Shown: positions 1-10,555 of the stretch, piece after piece | Layout of the letters: every line of letters begins with the position of its first letter | How positions within the stretch are numbered: position 1 is the first letter of the stretch | Assembly: GCA_029964075.1 (NCBI GenBank) | Contig: CM057136.1 | Coordinates: forward strand, 4,278,001-4,342,000 | Length of the DNA stretch: 64,000 bases | Source of the DNA: Patiria pectinifera | Taxonomy: Eukaryota; Echinodermata; Asteroidea; Valvatida; Asterinidae | Direction: 5' to 3' | Made by a program: the position numbers and the translations under genes | The notes under the pieces: model-generated | Told to the model about the DNA's origin: nothing | The model's database searches: none | What the model saw: only the letters and a program-made list of their open reading frames with translations

Positions 1-188
1 GAATATCAAATTAAATTACGTTTGTAGTGACATTACCATACTAAAAACTGAATGTGGGTGAAAACTGATCAAATGTGGCCACTGTACCAACTGCGTTATG
101 GAATAATGTATCGATACACTCAACCAAAAAAAGAGTCCCCCCTTCCAATACTTGTTTGTCTAACTCAAAAAATACTGAGCACCTCTCG

Positions 189-496
189 CTCAACTAACTA
201 CTAATCAGTACAGAAATTTCTTACAATCCAACCATGCTCTTTATTTGGCCCAAAACAGTGATAATGTGTACGAATTTATGCAATTTATGACCAATGATAC
301 CCAAAACAGTTGCACTTTTTTAGACGTCCAAGTTGTGGTTCACACTCACCTTGCACTTATAAAAAAGTGCAACTTTTTTCTCGGTACCACTTGTCATGAA
401 CTGCATAGTTATGTACACATTATCACTGTTTCGGGCCAAACAAAGCAAATAGCTGGATTGCTAAGGAATTTCTGTACTGATCAGTCGTAATTTGAG
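189..496. repeat. Foldback MITE-like element upstream of the receptor exons
   Basis: The two ends are imperfect reverse complements over about 80 bases each. The left arm contains AATCAGTACAGAAATT and GGCCCAAAACAGTGATAATG; the right arm carries the reverse complements near 415-496. A second inverted pair (GTTGCACTTTTTT and its complement, 309-375) lies inside. The small open frame here is produced by the repeat and is not coding. No coding exon is recognised in 1-640. Confidence 0.75.
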
Positions 497-643
497 CAAG
501 GCGTGTCCAGTACATTTTCAGTTAGTCAAAAAATATTTAAAGGGAACTTTCTTTTTAGGTTGAATGTATACATTTGACGCCAAAATCTTGAACCTTTCTA
601 CATACACTGCAAGCTGTTTCACTATTTCTTTATTTACACATAG

Positions 644-2573
644 TACAATCTTCGATGTGCCACTCAAAAGGATTCAGGCCAATGCGTTTACTGGACTCGG
701 AAACGTAGAGACTTTGTGAGTATACCTAATGATTATTGGTAATTTTTTTTGTCAATTAATCTGGATAGTTTGACGAATTATTAGAAAGTGTCTAATACGT
801 TTTCTTCCTACGTATTTTTCTGCTTCAGGATACTGGTGCGCAACGATGGAAACTTGCCTCCATTAGAAGTTGAGGATTTAGCATTTGAAGGTCTTGAAAA
901 CGTTTCACTGCTGTGAGTTTCTGTCGCTTTGTAGCTTAACGAAAACGTTTAATCTTTAATTCGGGCGAGTGCAGTGCGCCACCAAGAGTTTGCCACGGAG
1001 AGTCAATTTTTCAAGTTTACGGTGGACAAAACATGGCCAATTTGAATGAGAGTCACTAGAAAACTTAGATGAGGCATAGCGTTCTGCCGTCTTACAAACA
1101 ACACCATATTGATAACAAGGGGGGGAGGGCAAACAGATCCTCGGATCATACGCTTACGAAACCACTGACCGGAAAAACTAACAATTTCAAATGTCCCGCG
1201 CTGCGAATTTGTCGACCATTTCCCACAATGCACTGGGAAAAATGAACTCTCCGTGGCAAATTCTTGGTGGCACACTGCATTGTGAATCACCCGAATTGTA
1301 AAAACAATTAACGAAGTTGGACATTTGTATAATATTGGTCACACTTGTTTGTGTGATCTCTCACATAATTGTTAATAAACGACAAATTAGCTCTCGGGTT
1401 ATGAAGCCTTTTGTTTTTACTACCTGCAATAGGTTTGTTGATAATCATCGGATGTGCTGTTTCTTCCCCGAGAATGTTGAGTGCAAAACTCTGAAACCAG
1501 AGCCCGTCTTGTTCATGTGCGGTGAACTCATGCCCAGGGTCGTTCTGAAAGTCTTCATGTGGATCCTTGGAGTGAGCGCCCTCGTCGGCAACATCTTCGT
1601 CATGATGTGGAGGTGTCGGGAGAAGACGGAAGGCAAAGCGAGTCGAATTGTCCAATCTTTCCTGGTGTTCAACTTGGCTGTTTCTGATTCCTTAATGGGG
1701 TTGTACATGCTGATCATAGCTGGTGCCGATGTGTATTTTGGTAAACGGTATTTCGAGGTTTCTGACGAATGGCGAGCTAGTGTGCCTTGTCGGATAGCGT
1801 CAATGATCTCCATCGTTGCCAGTGAGGCCTCCGTCTTCTTTCTGACGTTCATCAGCATCGATCGGTTCGTAGCAATCGTCTTTCCCTTCAGCACCCACCG
1901 CGTTCGCCCCAAGAAAGCCAGAATCGTCGCAGGCTGCATTTGGATTGGTACGTCGGTAATCGCACTGGTTCCCACCATCCTGGCCACAGACGAGCAGTCG
2001 GATATATACGGCCTGTCCGACGTCTGCATTGGGTTGCCACTGAGGACAAAGGTCACCGAGTACGAGATCCGGGAGCATACCGTTGAAGCACGGGGGATGA
2101 GCGATCTGACCGTAGGGATACCAGTCCCCGCTGGTACCCGCCCCTCCTGGTTCTTCTCCATCGTGTTGTTCCTGGGCGTCAACCTGCTGTGTTTCTGTGT
2201 GATCGTGGCTTGCTACATCGCCATCTTTGTCAACGTCTCCAGGTCAGTCAAGAAGGTGCGGCGCCACAAGGGCCAGGACGACGAGGTGAGGATGGCCATC
2301 AAAATGGCCGCCATTGTCTCCACGGATTTCATCTGCTGGATACCAGTCATCATCACGGGTATCCTTGCCCAGGCTCGTGTGGTGGAGATTCCAACTGAGG
2401 CTTATGCTTGGATCGTCGTCTTCGTCCTGCCCATCAATTCTTCCCTCAACCCTTACCTCTACACCATCTCGGATCTTTGCACCAGGAAACGTCAGGAGGC
2501 AGCTTCTAAGAGGAAGATCAAGAGGACCATCGTGGATGCTAGCAACGTCACTATCGAGTCTGTGGTTCAGTAA
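644..2573 (+). CDS. LRR-containing G-protein-coupled receptor, relaxin-receptor/GRL101-like (3' part)
   Basis: Three exons are visible: 644-715 (72 nt), 829-912 (84 nt) and 1391-2573. All are joined in the same phase and flanked by AG/GT, and the upstream exons lie before the window. The first two each encode one leucine-rich repeat; a 72-nt exon per repeat is typical of LGR genes. The last exon gives a Cys-containing hinge and then seven membrane segments. The DRY position reads DRF (1860-1868), TM6 has CWIP, and TM7 has NSSLNPYLYT with NPxxY at 2448-2462. The TM6-TM7 sequence closely resembles relaxin-family (RXFP) and invertebrate GRL101 receptors. The second extracellular loop is long. 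The protein would sit in the plasma membrane and couple to G proteins; its ligand cannot be told. Class is secure, exact orthology is not. Confidence 0.88.
959..1296. repeat. MITE in the last receptor intron
   Basis: About 338 bp with terminal inverted repeats of roughly 45 bases. The left end ATTCGGGCGAGTGCAGTGCG matches the reverse complement of the right end, which finishes ACTGCATTGTGAATCACCCG. It carries CCACCAAGA(G/A)TTTGCCACGGAG on both arms. It lies wholly between exons 829-912 and 1391-2573, so it should be removed by splicing. Confidence 0.8.
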
Positions 2574-5011
2574 GTCAACCAGAATTTCATCTGTAATGAT
2601 GTAAATGTGTTTGCCTTTCGGGTTCCACTGTTAGGGACGCAGAATAATATTTTTTTTTAAAAAGGAACGTATTTGCGGGACATGGTTTCTCGATTTGAAA
2701 GCCTTCACATGGAAATCAAATTTAGTCAACTTTGAAATTGTTGCGAGATACAGAGAAAAGTATAAGCAGAATAATTGGAAATCTTTGCTGTACATCATAC
2801 AGCAATATTATGGTGGAAGAATATGATGACTCTTGAAGGCAGTATTGAATTTGCTTTTTATGGAAATTGAGGGCGGTATTTATCAGTAACCTTTTGTGTT
2901 AATCCTCGTGAGAAAGATAATTCCCACATCAATGCAATTGATGGCAGTGTTTTATATTTTTCAGTAATAGGACATAATATCATGATGGTTGCAAGGGTCG
3001 TTTGCTTGTCACGATTAAGGATTTGTAAAGGTATTTCGAGTAGGCCTTTCTTGTTGCCGATTCTACCATGGGTATTCAAAACGGTTTATCCGTACTTGCT
3101 ATTGTCTATGATATAACTGGTATAATTATGAGAATATTTTTGAGAATTTTGCTTTTGGATCAACGATAATTTTCAATTTTTATAAATGTAAAGACTCTTT
3201 GAAATTACACAAATGTTGTAATTAATATTTTTCTTGATTTGTCTGTTGTGATCAATCGTATTAGAGAAATAGTTTTTAAGTACTGTTGTATAAATATTTG
3301 ATGATCTGCTTGTCAATTTAGAATATTCTTTTGTAAAAAGCTCGCTATTTATAATGGAACTGCTGCCGTTGAATGCTTGCAGTGGGCACCCTTATGATTG
3401 CATTGTCTTAGTATAACTGGTATATACATGTAATTGCTATTTCTAGTATCTTTATATATTAACTGGTATATGATAATATTTTGTGAAATTTTTAATTTAC
3501 ACTTTTCTAAGAACTCGGCCCCAGGTAACCGAATTTTTTGGGGGAAAAAAAATTGAGGGCCAATGAAGGTCACCTTCCATCTAATCCTCATTCGACCCTT
3601 GCCAAATAAGCTGGTTCAATGAACTTTGCAGCCAGGGCTACACCCAGGCCGTGTCAACAAGCTTTCGACCGGGCCTCCTGCCAAGTCTCATTGAAACATA
3701 AACAAAGACCTGTAACTTGACACAGTCATCTCCCTTTATAACTGCATACCACAGCCGCCAGTCAATCGTCTTTCCAGCGCACTGTCTGGCAACTGTCTGG
3801 ACACTGTCTGGCACGTGGCTTTTTGTTGTATTGCTATAAATAGGGTCTTGCGTAGTGCGGGAAAGTACCCGACGAGTTGTCGGTAAAGTTTTTTTTGTAA
3901 ACGCTGCGCAGGGTTAAATGACGCATACATTTTGTGCCGATTATTCTGTTATATTATAACAGAATACTCGGCACAAGTATGCGTCAGAAAAAGGGTTAAA
4001 CTTCAGGGGGAACCTGTAGGTGTTTTTGTGCAATTTAAGATTTTATATATGTTATGTGGGTGGCGGTAACTGGGGCGGCAATGGGGTACCCCGCCCCTTA
4101 GTATGCTACAGACATTGTAGGCCGAAACAACTTTTCCTTCAGGATAAACAAAGAGGGAATTGTTTAAACGATTATTTACCTTGGTGAACAAATCCTAAAA
4201 TTGTTCTTAGGTACATTTTTTTTTTATATTATTTAATATCCTTGCTGGCTGTTGGAAATTAAAAGCGGGGTTGATGAGGCAAGCATCGTTTGACGCTAGA
4301 GGGCGTAGGTCAGTGGCTATTGATTATAATACCGTGCAAAATCTCTCCAGAGTGAAAATGATATGTAAAACAGAAGCAAACACGAATACTCGTTTGATCG
4401 TAATTTAATTCGGATCTAAATGAACAGGCCTACATGTATTTTTTAGCAATCAGTAGTCTTTTTCGTGTCGATAGCTTTAGAATGTTCATTTGAGCTTATT
4501 AAAAATTTCGGGGGGAAAACATTACGATCAATGATTCAACCTTTATTTCAATGAATGTGAATGAATGTTTCTGTTGGGTTTAACTGTTGTCCGTGCTGGT
4601 TCAAATCCACCGTTGCCAATTTTATCAATTGTTTTTCTGCATCAAATGTATTGTTGGGATAATCTTACTTTAAGGGGAAAAACGAGACCGAGAACCGATT
4701 AGTGTCTTGCAGCGATTCGAAACTATTGAATTATTCATGAATGGCTTTATTGCACATTCACCCATTGCGACAATACAGTGTGACATAATATCAATCCCAG
4801 ACGTATTTACTTAAAACTCAATGGTTCCTCAGTCTGCAGTGCTGAAGGCTAACATAATAATAGCTACCGATAAAAACCACGTGCGAATGAAAGATGTTTT
4901 CATCTGCTCAGCTGACTATGACGTTTTGCCACCTCGCCATCTGGCTACAGGCAGCTTCGCACATGAATGGCCTACACGTTGTCTTATCCTAACGCCCACG
5001 TACATCTGCAC
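2574..5011. other. Receptor 3' flank and intergenic DNA
   Basis: A/T-rich sequence following the receptor stop codon. I see no exon and no convincing poly(A) signal that fixes the transcript end. A long hairpin lies at 3919-3986 (separate entry). Short open frames here have no recognisable content. Confidence 0.6.
3919..3986. repeat. Near-perfect hairpin
   Basis: Arms TGACGCATAC...TGTGCCGATTATTCTGTTAT and the reverse complement pair over about 30 bases around the centre ATATTAT. Similar GGGTTAA strings flank both sides (3911 and about 3994), so this may be a very small foldback insertion. Confidence 0.7.
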
Positions 5012-6342
5012 ATGCAGCAAACCACCAGCAAAAGGCATCATGACCACCCATTCTAAAATTTGTATCCTTGTGGAGACATTTCTTTGTTCTCGTGTAGTAA
5101 AGTGTTCAATTTTGAAAGTGGAGTTTCAAAATGCTCTTATTTTAACCAGAATTAGTTTCCTTGGCTGAAATTTGGACTTGATATCCCTTTTCTAAACCTC
5201 TTCCATTTGCGACGGATCAACCCACCTTGAAAATTCCTAGTTTTTTAGTAAAACCCATATATCTATTTCGTGAAAACCTTGTGGAGACCTATTCATCTGT
5301 AGAAATTGCCCTGTGGAGACCTTTACAATGTTTTGTTCATTGTGTGCGTGTCTCGACAAGGATACGAATTTGTGGTCACTCCTAGTGTTCTGACACGTAT
5401 AGAAAGCAACCCATTCTAACACCAAAGGAGAAACGAGAATTTGAGGGCTGTGAATTCCCCTTCGAGAATCTGGCTCTTCAGGGAGGTGGCAGTAAGGGAA
5501 TGGCGTACATTGGGACAATCCGGGTAAGTTTTAGTCCGAAAATGTGGGACCCTCAATACTGTGTATGAGAGTCTCGACAGTTAAGGTACTAAAAACATGC
5601 AATTCAAGAAAATAGACTGGCACATGAAACAACCAGTCCAACAACTCTTCAGTACTGCATCAATACTGCATCAAAAGACATATCTAGAATGTCGGGTACT
5701 AGGTCACTATTTCTGCACATTTCTCCTTTAGTCAGGCACCAGACTAATGACAATGAATGAAAAAGCCAGTCTTGTCAAACAGTTGGACCATGGATGGACA
5801 TGTAGAAGTCTAGTCTTTAGCCTCATTTTGAAATCACTTGACTTTCCTCTCTTGTGCAAGCCACTGCCAAAGATTGAAGAAAAGTCTCCTTTAAAAATTG
5901 AATTGAGTCTTCAAACTCGGTTGGTGAAATACTGAGGAACTTTTCTTTTGCCCAGTAACAGTTTTGGAGAAATTTGCTGATTGAAGAGTGAGTGAAGTTG
6001 GCCTGGTCTTCTTTTGCATCGTTTTGAGCACGTAAGGTCATGATCTTAAAACCTTGATGAGTTGGAACACACACAAAAACAGACTGCATTATGTAATGTA
6101 TTCCTAGGGTCTATAGCTACTTTCGACCCGCGCGACTGTTGATATGCCCTATCATTCGAATCATAATTTAAGCCAGAGGGATGTTCTCTTACAGGTTCTT
6201 GAAGAGGTCGGAGTTGCCAAAGACCTGAAGAGGTTTTCAGGAGCAAGTATCGGTGCAATGGTGGCTTCTTTCGTCGCTCTTGGATGTGACTTATATGAAA
6301 TAGAGGAAATGGTCTCTTTTGACGCGAGCACCCTGTTTATCG
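5012..6342 (+). pseudogene. Patatin-like phospholipase, broken copy with exons 1 and 2 only
   Basis: Exon 2 (6195-6342) is intact and encodes the nucleophile motif GASIGAM with good splice sites and the same phase as genes A and B. Exon 1 ends at 5523 and encodes the oxyanion motif QGGGSKGMAYIGTIR. Upstream it is damaged. Relative to A and B one base is missing near 5407, and in the resulting frame a TAG stands at 5383-5385 with no ATG between it and the core. The part homologous to the A/B start codon (near 5040) is separated by an inserted inverted-repeat element (5053-5376). No counterpart of exons 3-12 follows; a LINE remnant begins at 6740. Exon 2 could in principle splice in frame to exon 3 of gene A at 16793, but a translated first exon is lacking, so I call it a pseudogene fragment. 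Confidence 0.8.
5053..5376. repeat. MITE inserted in exon 1 of the broken patatin copy
   Basis: The ends AAATTTGTATCCTTGTGGAGAC and GTCTCGACAAGGATACGAATTT are inverted repeats. Genes A and B are continuous at this point (ATGGCCACT followed by the rest of exon 1), so they show the empty site. The exact target duplication is blurred by substitutions. Confidence 0.7.
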
Positions 6343-6739
6343 GTGAGTAACAGATAATTTCATACCCCTCTAATTTCATATCCATCTTGATGCCATTTGT
6401 AGGTCAGGGTCATTACAGCGGGAGAGGGGGCACGTGCCCCCCAGCAGAGGTCCGTGCCCCGGGTTGGACCCCCATATAAATCTTGACTTGCACTAAATCA
6501 TATACCACTTACTTGGCTCCAGTACCCCCTTGAAAAAAATGGTGCACCCCCCCCCCCCGTGCCCATCCAAGAAGTTTAACCCTGGTTTGTCACATTAGGC
6601 AATGACCCTTGATTTGGCATCCGTATTTCTTCTTGTTAAAATAAATGGTCACTCAATGATATCAATCACACATCCGACCGGAAATATACAAATTAATAAT
6701 TTTGACAAGTATTGATCTTTACAGGGCTCTTTATTTTTT

Positions 6740-7510
6740 TCAGTTCAGTTCAGTTCATTTTTTTTCCACTTGCTCACTATATTGGAAATAACAGAAAATG
6801 TACATATAAAGCAACAATTGGAGGAGGTCTCCAAAAAGCAGAGCTTGGAAACCAGATATCCCCTTAAATTGTGTACTGACATACATTGAAAATGACATTT
6901 GAATTATAATGACAATAAACGAAAACAATATTGAAGTTGTTAAGTTAATGCTGCACATAAGGAAGCAAAGAACAATCACGACAAGACAACACAAAGAGGC
7001 TGACAATTCCGTTCGACAATAAAGGTATCTAAGGTGATTACAAAGGTATATACAGTGAATAAATACAAATTGTGTAAATCAGTCTTGACAATAGTTATCC
7101 ACTAGCCAAAGTTTGAGTTGTTTCTTGAAGACGGGCATGCTATTAATTTATTTAAAATTAGTACCTAAAGAATTCCACAAATTCAGGACCTTGAAATGAT
7201 ACACAATTAAATGATTTGGAAAGGCGTACATAAGGAAAATGACAATCTTTGGCAGGTCTGGTATTACACGAATGAATCCGAGTGTTTAAAATAAACATAT
7301 TATTTGCAAAGACTTTGGTAATTAAGTTGTTATAAACTGATAGATAAATGAGCCAAACTGAAGCAAGTGAATGTCAGGAACCTTGAGAGTTTTATCGTTG
7401 TAAACGAATGGGTCAGAGGAACTAAGAAAATGAACAGCATTAATAATTCTAAGAGCCGTCTTTTGCAAGACAAGGATTCTATTCATTAAATAAACACTTG
7501 ATTTGCCCAT
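6740..7510 (-). mobile_element. Decayed non-LTR retrotransposon (LINE), 3' end of reverse transcriptase ORF
   Basis: On the minus strand, pieces read like the C-terminal region of CR1/Rex-like LINE polyproteins. From 7510 downward there is LVLQKTALRIINAVHF and then LKVPDIHLLQFGSFIYQF. After stops and frameshifts come RIHSYNTR-like and CHFPYVRLSKSFN-like pieces, and GPEFVEFF-like further on. The element is 5'-truncated and full of stops. Its 3' end is a short TTCAG repeat near 6740-6757, as in CR1-type elements. Confidence 0.7.
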
Positions 7511-8917
7511 ATGGTAATATTAGAGAATTTAGCTTTGCTCAACATAACGATGATATTTTCCGCCTTTGTTTTTTTAAGTAAAAGTCCATTATTTGTAATT
7601 TTTGCATTTTGTTCTTTTGAAGCAACAAAAGTGCTCAAAATCTAAAGAAGGGTGCTGAACAACTGACCTTATGAAATTTCAGCTCAGCTTCAGCTGTATA
7701 TTTCGAGAAAAACAACATTCTAGGATCTCGATTTCAAATCAAAAGTTGCTGAATCATGTTTTGAATTGGGCCTGAATTCAGCGTCCGAGACACGTTCTCA
7801 CTGAGCCGATTGCAGCTACGCGATGTCGCGCACCGATCCGACGAATTACAGCACTGATAAATCGCCTGACATGCCATGAGAAATATCGTGCCAAAAATCA
7901 CCTCTCACTTCGGAAAATCTTACTAGATCGGTGTACGAAGATTAGCAAGTGAAAACTGAAAGTGAAATAGAAGCAAAATTTTCAAATTGTGTGAATAAAC
8001 TTTAAAACCTCATTCGTACGTATAAAAAAGTCAAAAATTTATCGTTGAGAGGACTCACCTGCACCCACGATCTGCTTAAGCCAGCCCCACTAAATCTAGA
8101 ACCCATCGGCTGCAGGTAGGTAAGTCTTCGCAACGTTATACATTCTCGTCCTCACGCAAGTAAAGTCACGATATGAAAACAAACGTGCACAAAAATCAGA
8201 CCAAGGAACGACAATATGATTTAGGGGTAGTAAATCAAATTCGGGTGTTTTTTGGTTTTTGGGGTTTTTTTACATTCTTTGTTTCGTCAATTTTATATTA
8301 AGAATACCAAGATAAATTCAACTTGAGTGTTTTATTGTGGTAACAGTTAGAAATCATTTGCCAAAAGTTACAAAAGGTGAAAGGGTTACGGCAAAACCGA
8401 ACGAGGTGTACGCTAAGAGCGGTTAGCCAACGCGCGCAAATACTATCCGAAAAGTTTGCCATAGAAATGCATACACACCATACCGGATGTGATTTCTTTT
8501 TCATTGCGGACCATGTGGACAAAATAATTTTGAGCATCAAATTTTTATTTAATTAATTTCGAAACGGAGCCTGAGCAACTGATGGGAGTTGAATATTTAC
8601 AAAACAAATAAGTTTTACGGATTTTCTGACATTGTTATGCTTTTCAACCAAAAAAGGCGCCGCATTTATGAATGAGAATAAAAGAGTGATGAATGACTCG
8701 GTCTTAACAGCCGTTTCAAACCTTGCAGGGTCGTGGTCGTGATGACTTGCAGGTCACAGGTCACGCAAAATCTATCCAATCAGAGCGTTAATTCGTCAGC
8801 CCTTCCCAGCGTCCTGTTTGCAGGGTGGGGGGTACAAGCAAGTTTTGGACATTACTTCCCTTAGAACATGAGGAAAAAATATGTAAAGAAAACAATGAAA
8901 TGAATTTGAACCTAATA
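7511..8917. other. Intergenic DNA, nothing recognised
   Basis: No exon with conserved content and no clear terminal repeats. The stretch around 7600-7720 is loosely similar to 33990-34080 and 46680-46760, so it is probably an old dispersed repeat. Confidence 0.5.
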
Positions 8918-9450
8918 AAATTCGGACTTTTTATTTCCCTTTAAAAAAAATCTTCCAAAGCGGCAAATTAGAAAAGAAAAATGATTGAAAAAAATGTGGT
9001 TTCTAACTCACCTTCTCCGATCTCAAAAACCATTCCATTAGGCCAAAAAAACAAGTATCCGGTTTCTGGTATGCGCGCGCGTCGCCGTAGCCATGCGCGT
9101 CGGCAAAATGATTTTTTTTTTTTTTCAATGAAAGATGATGTCTCAAAACCGCCAAACTCACTGGTTTGACTGGAATCCTGCTGCTGCACAATTTTAACGT
9201 GTTTTTAGATTGGGTTATGGTCGAGAACAAGCTTTATGTGGCCTCTCTGGACTCCCATATATTTGCACTATGTTTATTTGCACCATTTGCAGTCATAAGC
9301 CGACATTTGAAGCAAAAAAATCAGGTAAAAAAAAAAACCGCGTCGCCGCACCACTTTTTGGGCAAGCTCCATACCAGAAACCGGAGACTTTTTTTTTTTG
9401 GCCTTATATCCAGCTGAGCCATATCGAAGAGCTCGACAGCAAACCGTAAT
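8918..9450 (-). repeat. tRNA-derived SINE interrupted by a MITE
   Basis: Compared with the intact relative at 33541-33725, this copy has the same order on the minus strand: a GAACCTAATAAAATTCGGAC tail, then a tRNA B-box-like segment (near 9000-9010), then the A-box side (CCAGCTGAGCC, 9410-9421). The two halves are separated by the element at 9041-9403. Confidence 0.65.
9041..9403. repeat. PIF/Harbinger-like MITE nested in a SINE
   Basis: It begins GGCCAAAAAAAC and ends TTTTTTTTGGCC, with inner inverted ends CCGGTTTCTGGTATG and CATACCAGAAACCGG. A direct TTA lies on both sides (9038-9040 and 9404-9406), matching the 3-bp TWA target duplication of PIF/Harbinger elements. A relative occurs at 38843-39214. 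Confidence 0.7.
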
Positions 9451-9706
9451 TTATGGCATTTACCTGCGAATAATAAAAGTATCGTGGAGGGCGCTCAACA
9501 ACCTTCCGTACGATGTTGTCTGGGGGGAAAAATAATTCGCAGGCGGGCCGTGCGAGAGTCGAGTGGCTCGCTGCGTAGCCTTTTACTTTCATGCTGTATT
9601 ACAGGTACGTGGATGTTGCCCGGATCACATGGTCACTGGTCGCTGTGAGAGATCTGTATACGCTAGCCACGGCTTCTTTCTTGAATTGAATGACATTAGT
9701 GCGCTG

Positions 9707-10513
9707 ATACCATAGAGCAAGGACCCAAGGAGTCAGAACTCTTGGGCGATTTACATTTTGACCATTAACATACCAATCCCTCGGGAATGTCTATAGCACT
9801 GTGACTGCAAGCCTCGACCATTCAAAGCGTGAATGCCAGCGGCCTTTGAACACGATGATCGTCGCCGCCCTTTTAGTTGGTAACCAACAACCTCCCTATA
9901 TGCTGCATAATAAGTCATGTCACGTCGCTGCTCTTTTTTGAAAAATATATTTTATGACAAGACTGAGGTTTTTGCAACTGCGCAGTTGTTAGATGTGAGT
10001 TATGAACTTTAGTTAGCAATGTGCAGTTGTTGGTGCTTAAAAGCGTTATCTGTCCCTGTAATTTGGAGATAAATTGGATTTCTTTCAGATAAGTTTTAAT
10101 TGGCAATATATCATTGATGAAATGTGGTGGTTTTTTTTAAATTTCACAAGTTTTCACACTAAAGGTACAGAGCATTTTGTTCTTCATGAAATGATTGTTT
10201 CAGTGATGTTGACCACATTGTTAGCCAGTATTAGCCAACTCCGAACAAACACTTCAAAATCATTCATTTTTAGCGATCGATGTATGACAACTGCGCATGC
10301 GTATTTACCATGGTACTGTCTACGAAGCCATGCAAACTCCTTTTTTTTTGGCATTAGTGAGCGCGGATCTCTATTGTGTCGAGATTAGCGTAGTGAGCAA
10401 CTGAGCAAGCTGGCGCCAGGTGCTTTCTATTGTAGCTTTCGAGCGCGGCGACCATATCATTTTACTTTTGAAGTCTTGGAGTACGAACTCCTTGGGTCCT
10501 TACTCTATGGTAT
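9707..10513. mobile_element. TIR element upstream of gene A
   Basis: Ends ATACCATAGAGCAAGGACCC and GGGTCCTTACTCTATGGTAT form an inverted repeat of about 35 bases. The sequence from TATACGCTAGCCACGG to GAATGAC (39 bases, 9657-9695) is repeated immediately after the element (10511-10549) but occurs only once in unit B (from 31653). I see no transposase in it. Confidence 0.65.
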
Positions 10514-10555
10514 ACGCTAGCCACGGCTTCTTTCTTGAATCGAATGACCTTTGTG

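Noticed and set aside
245..490. 81-codon open frame at the window start
   Set aside because: It lies wholly within a foldback element whose two arms encode the frame by symmetry.
1445..2182. 245-codon minus-strand open frame opposite the receptor exon
   Set aside because: Shadow of the 7TM coding frame. It has no independent support.
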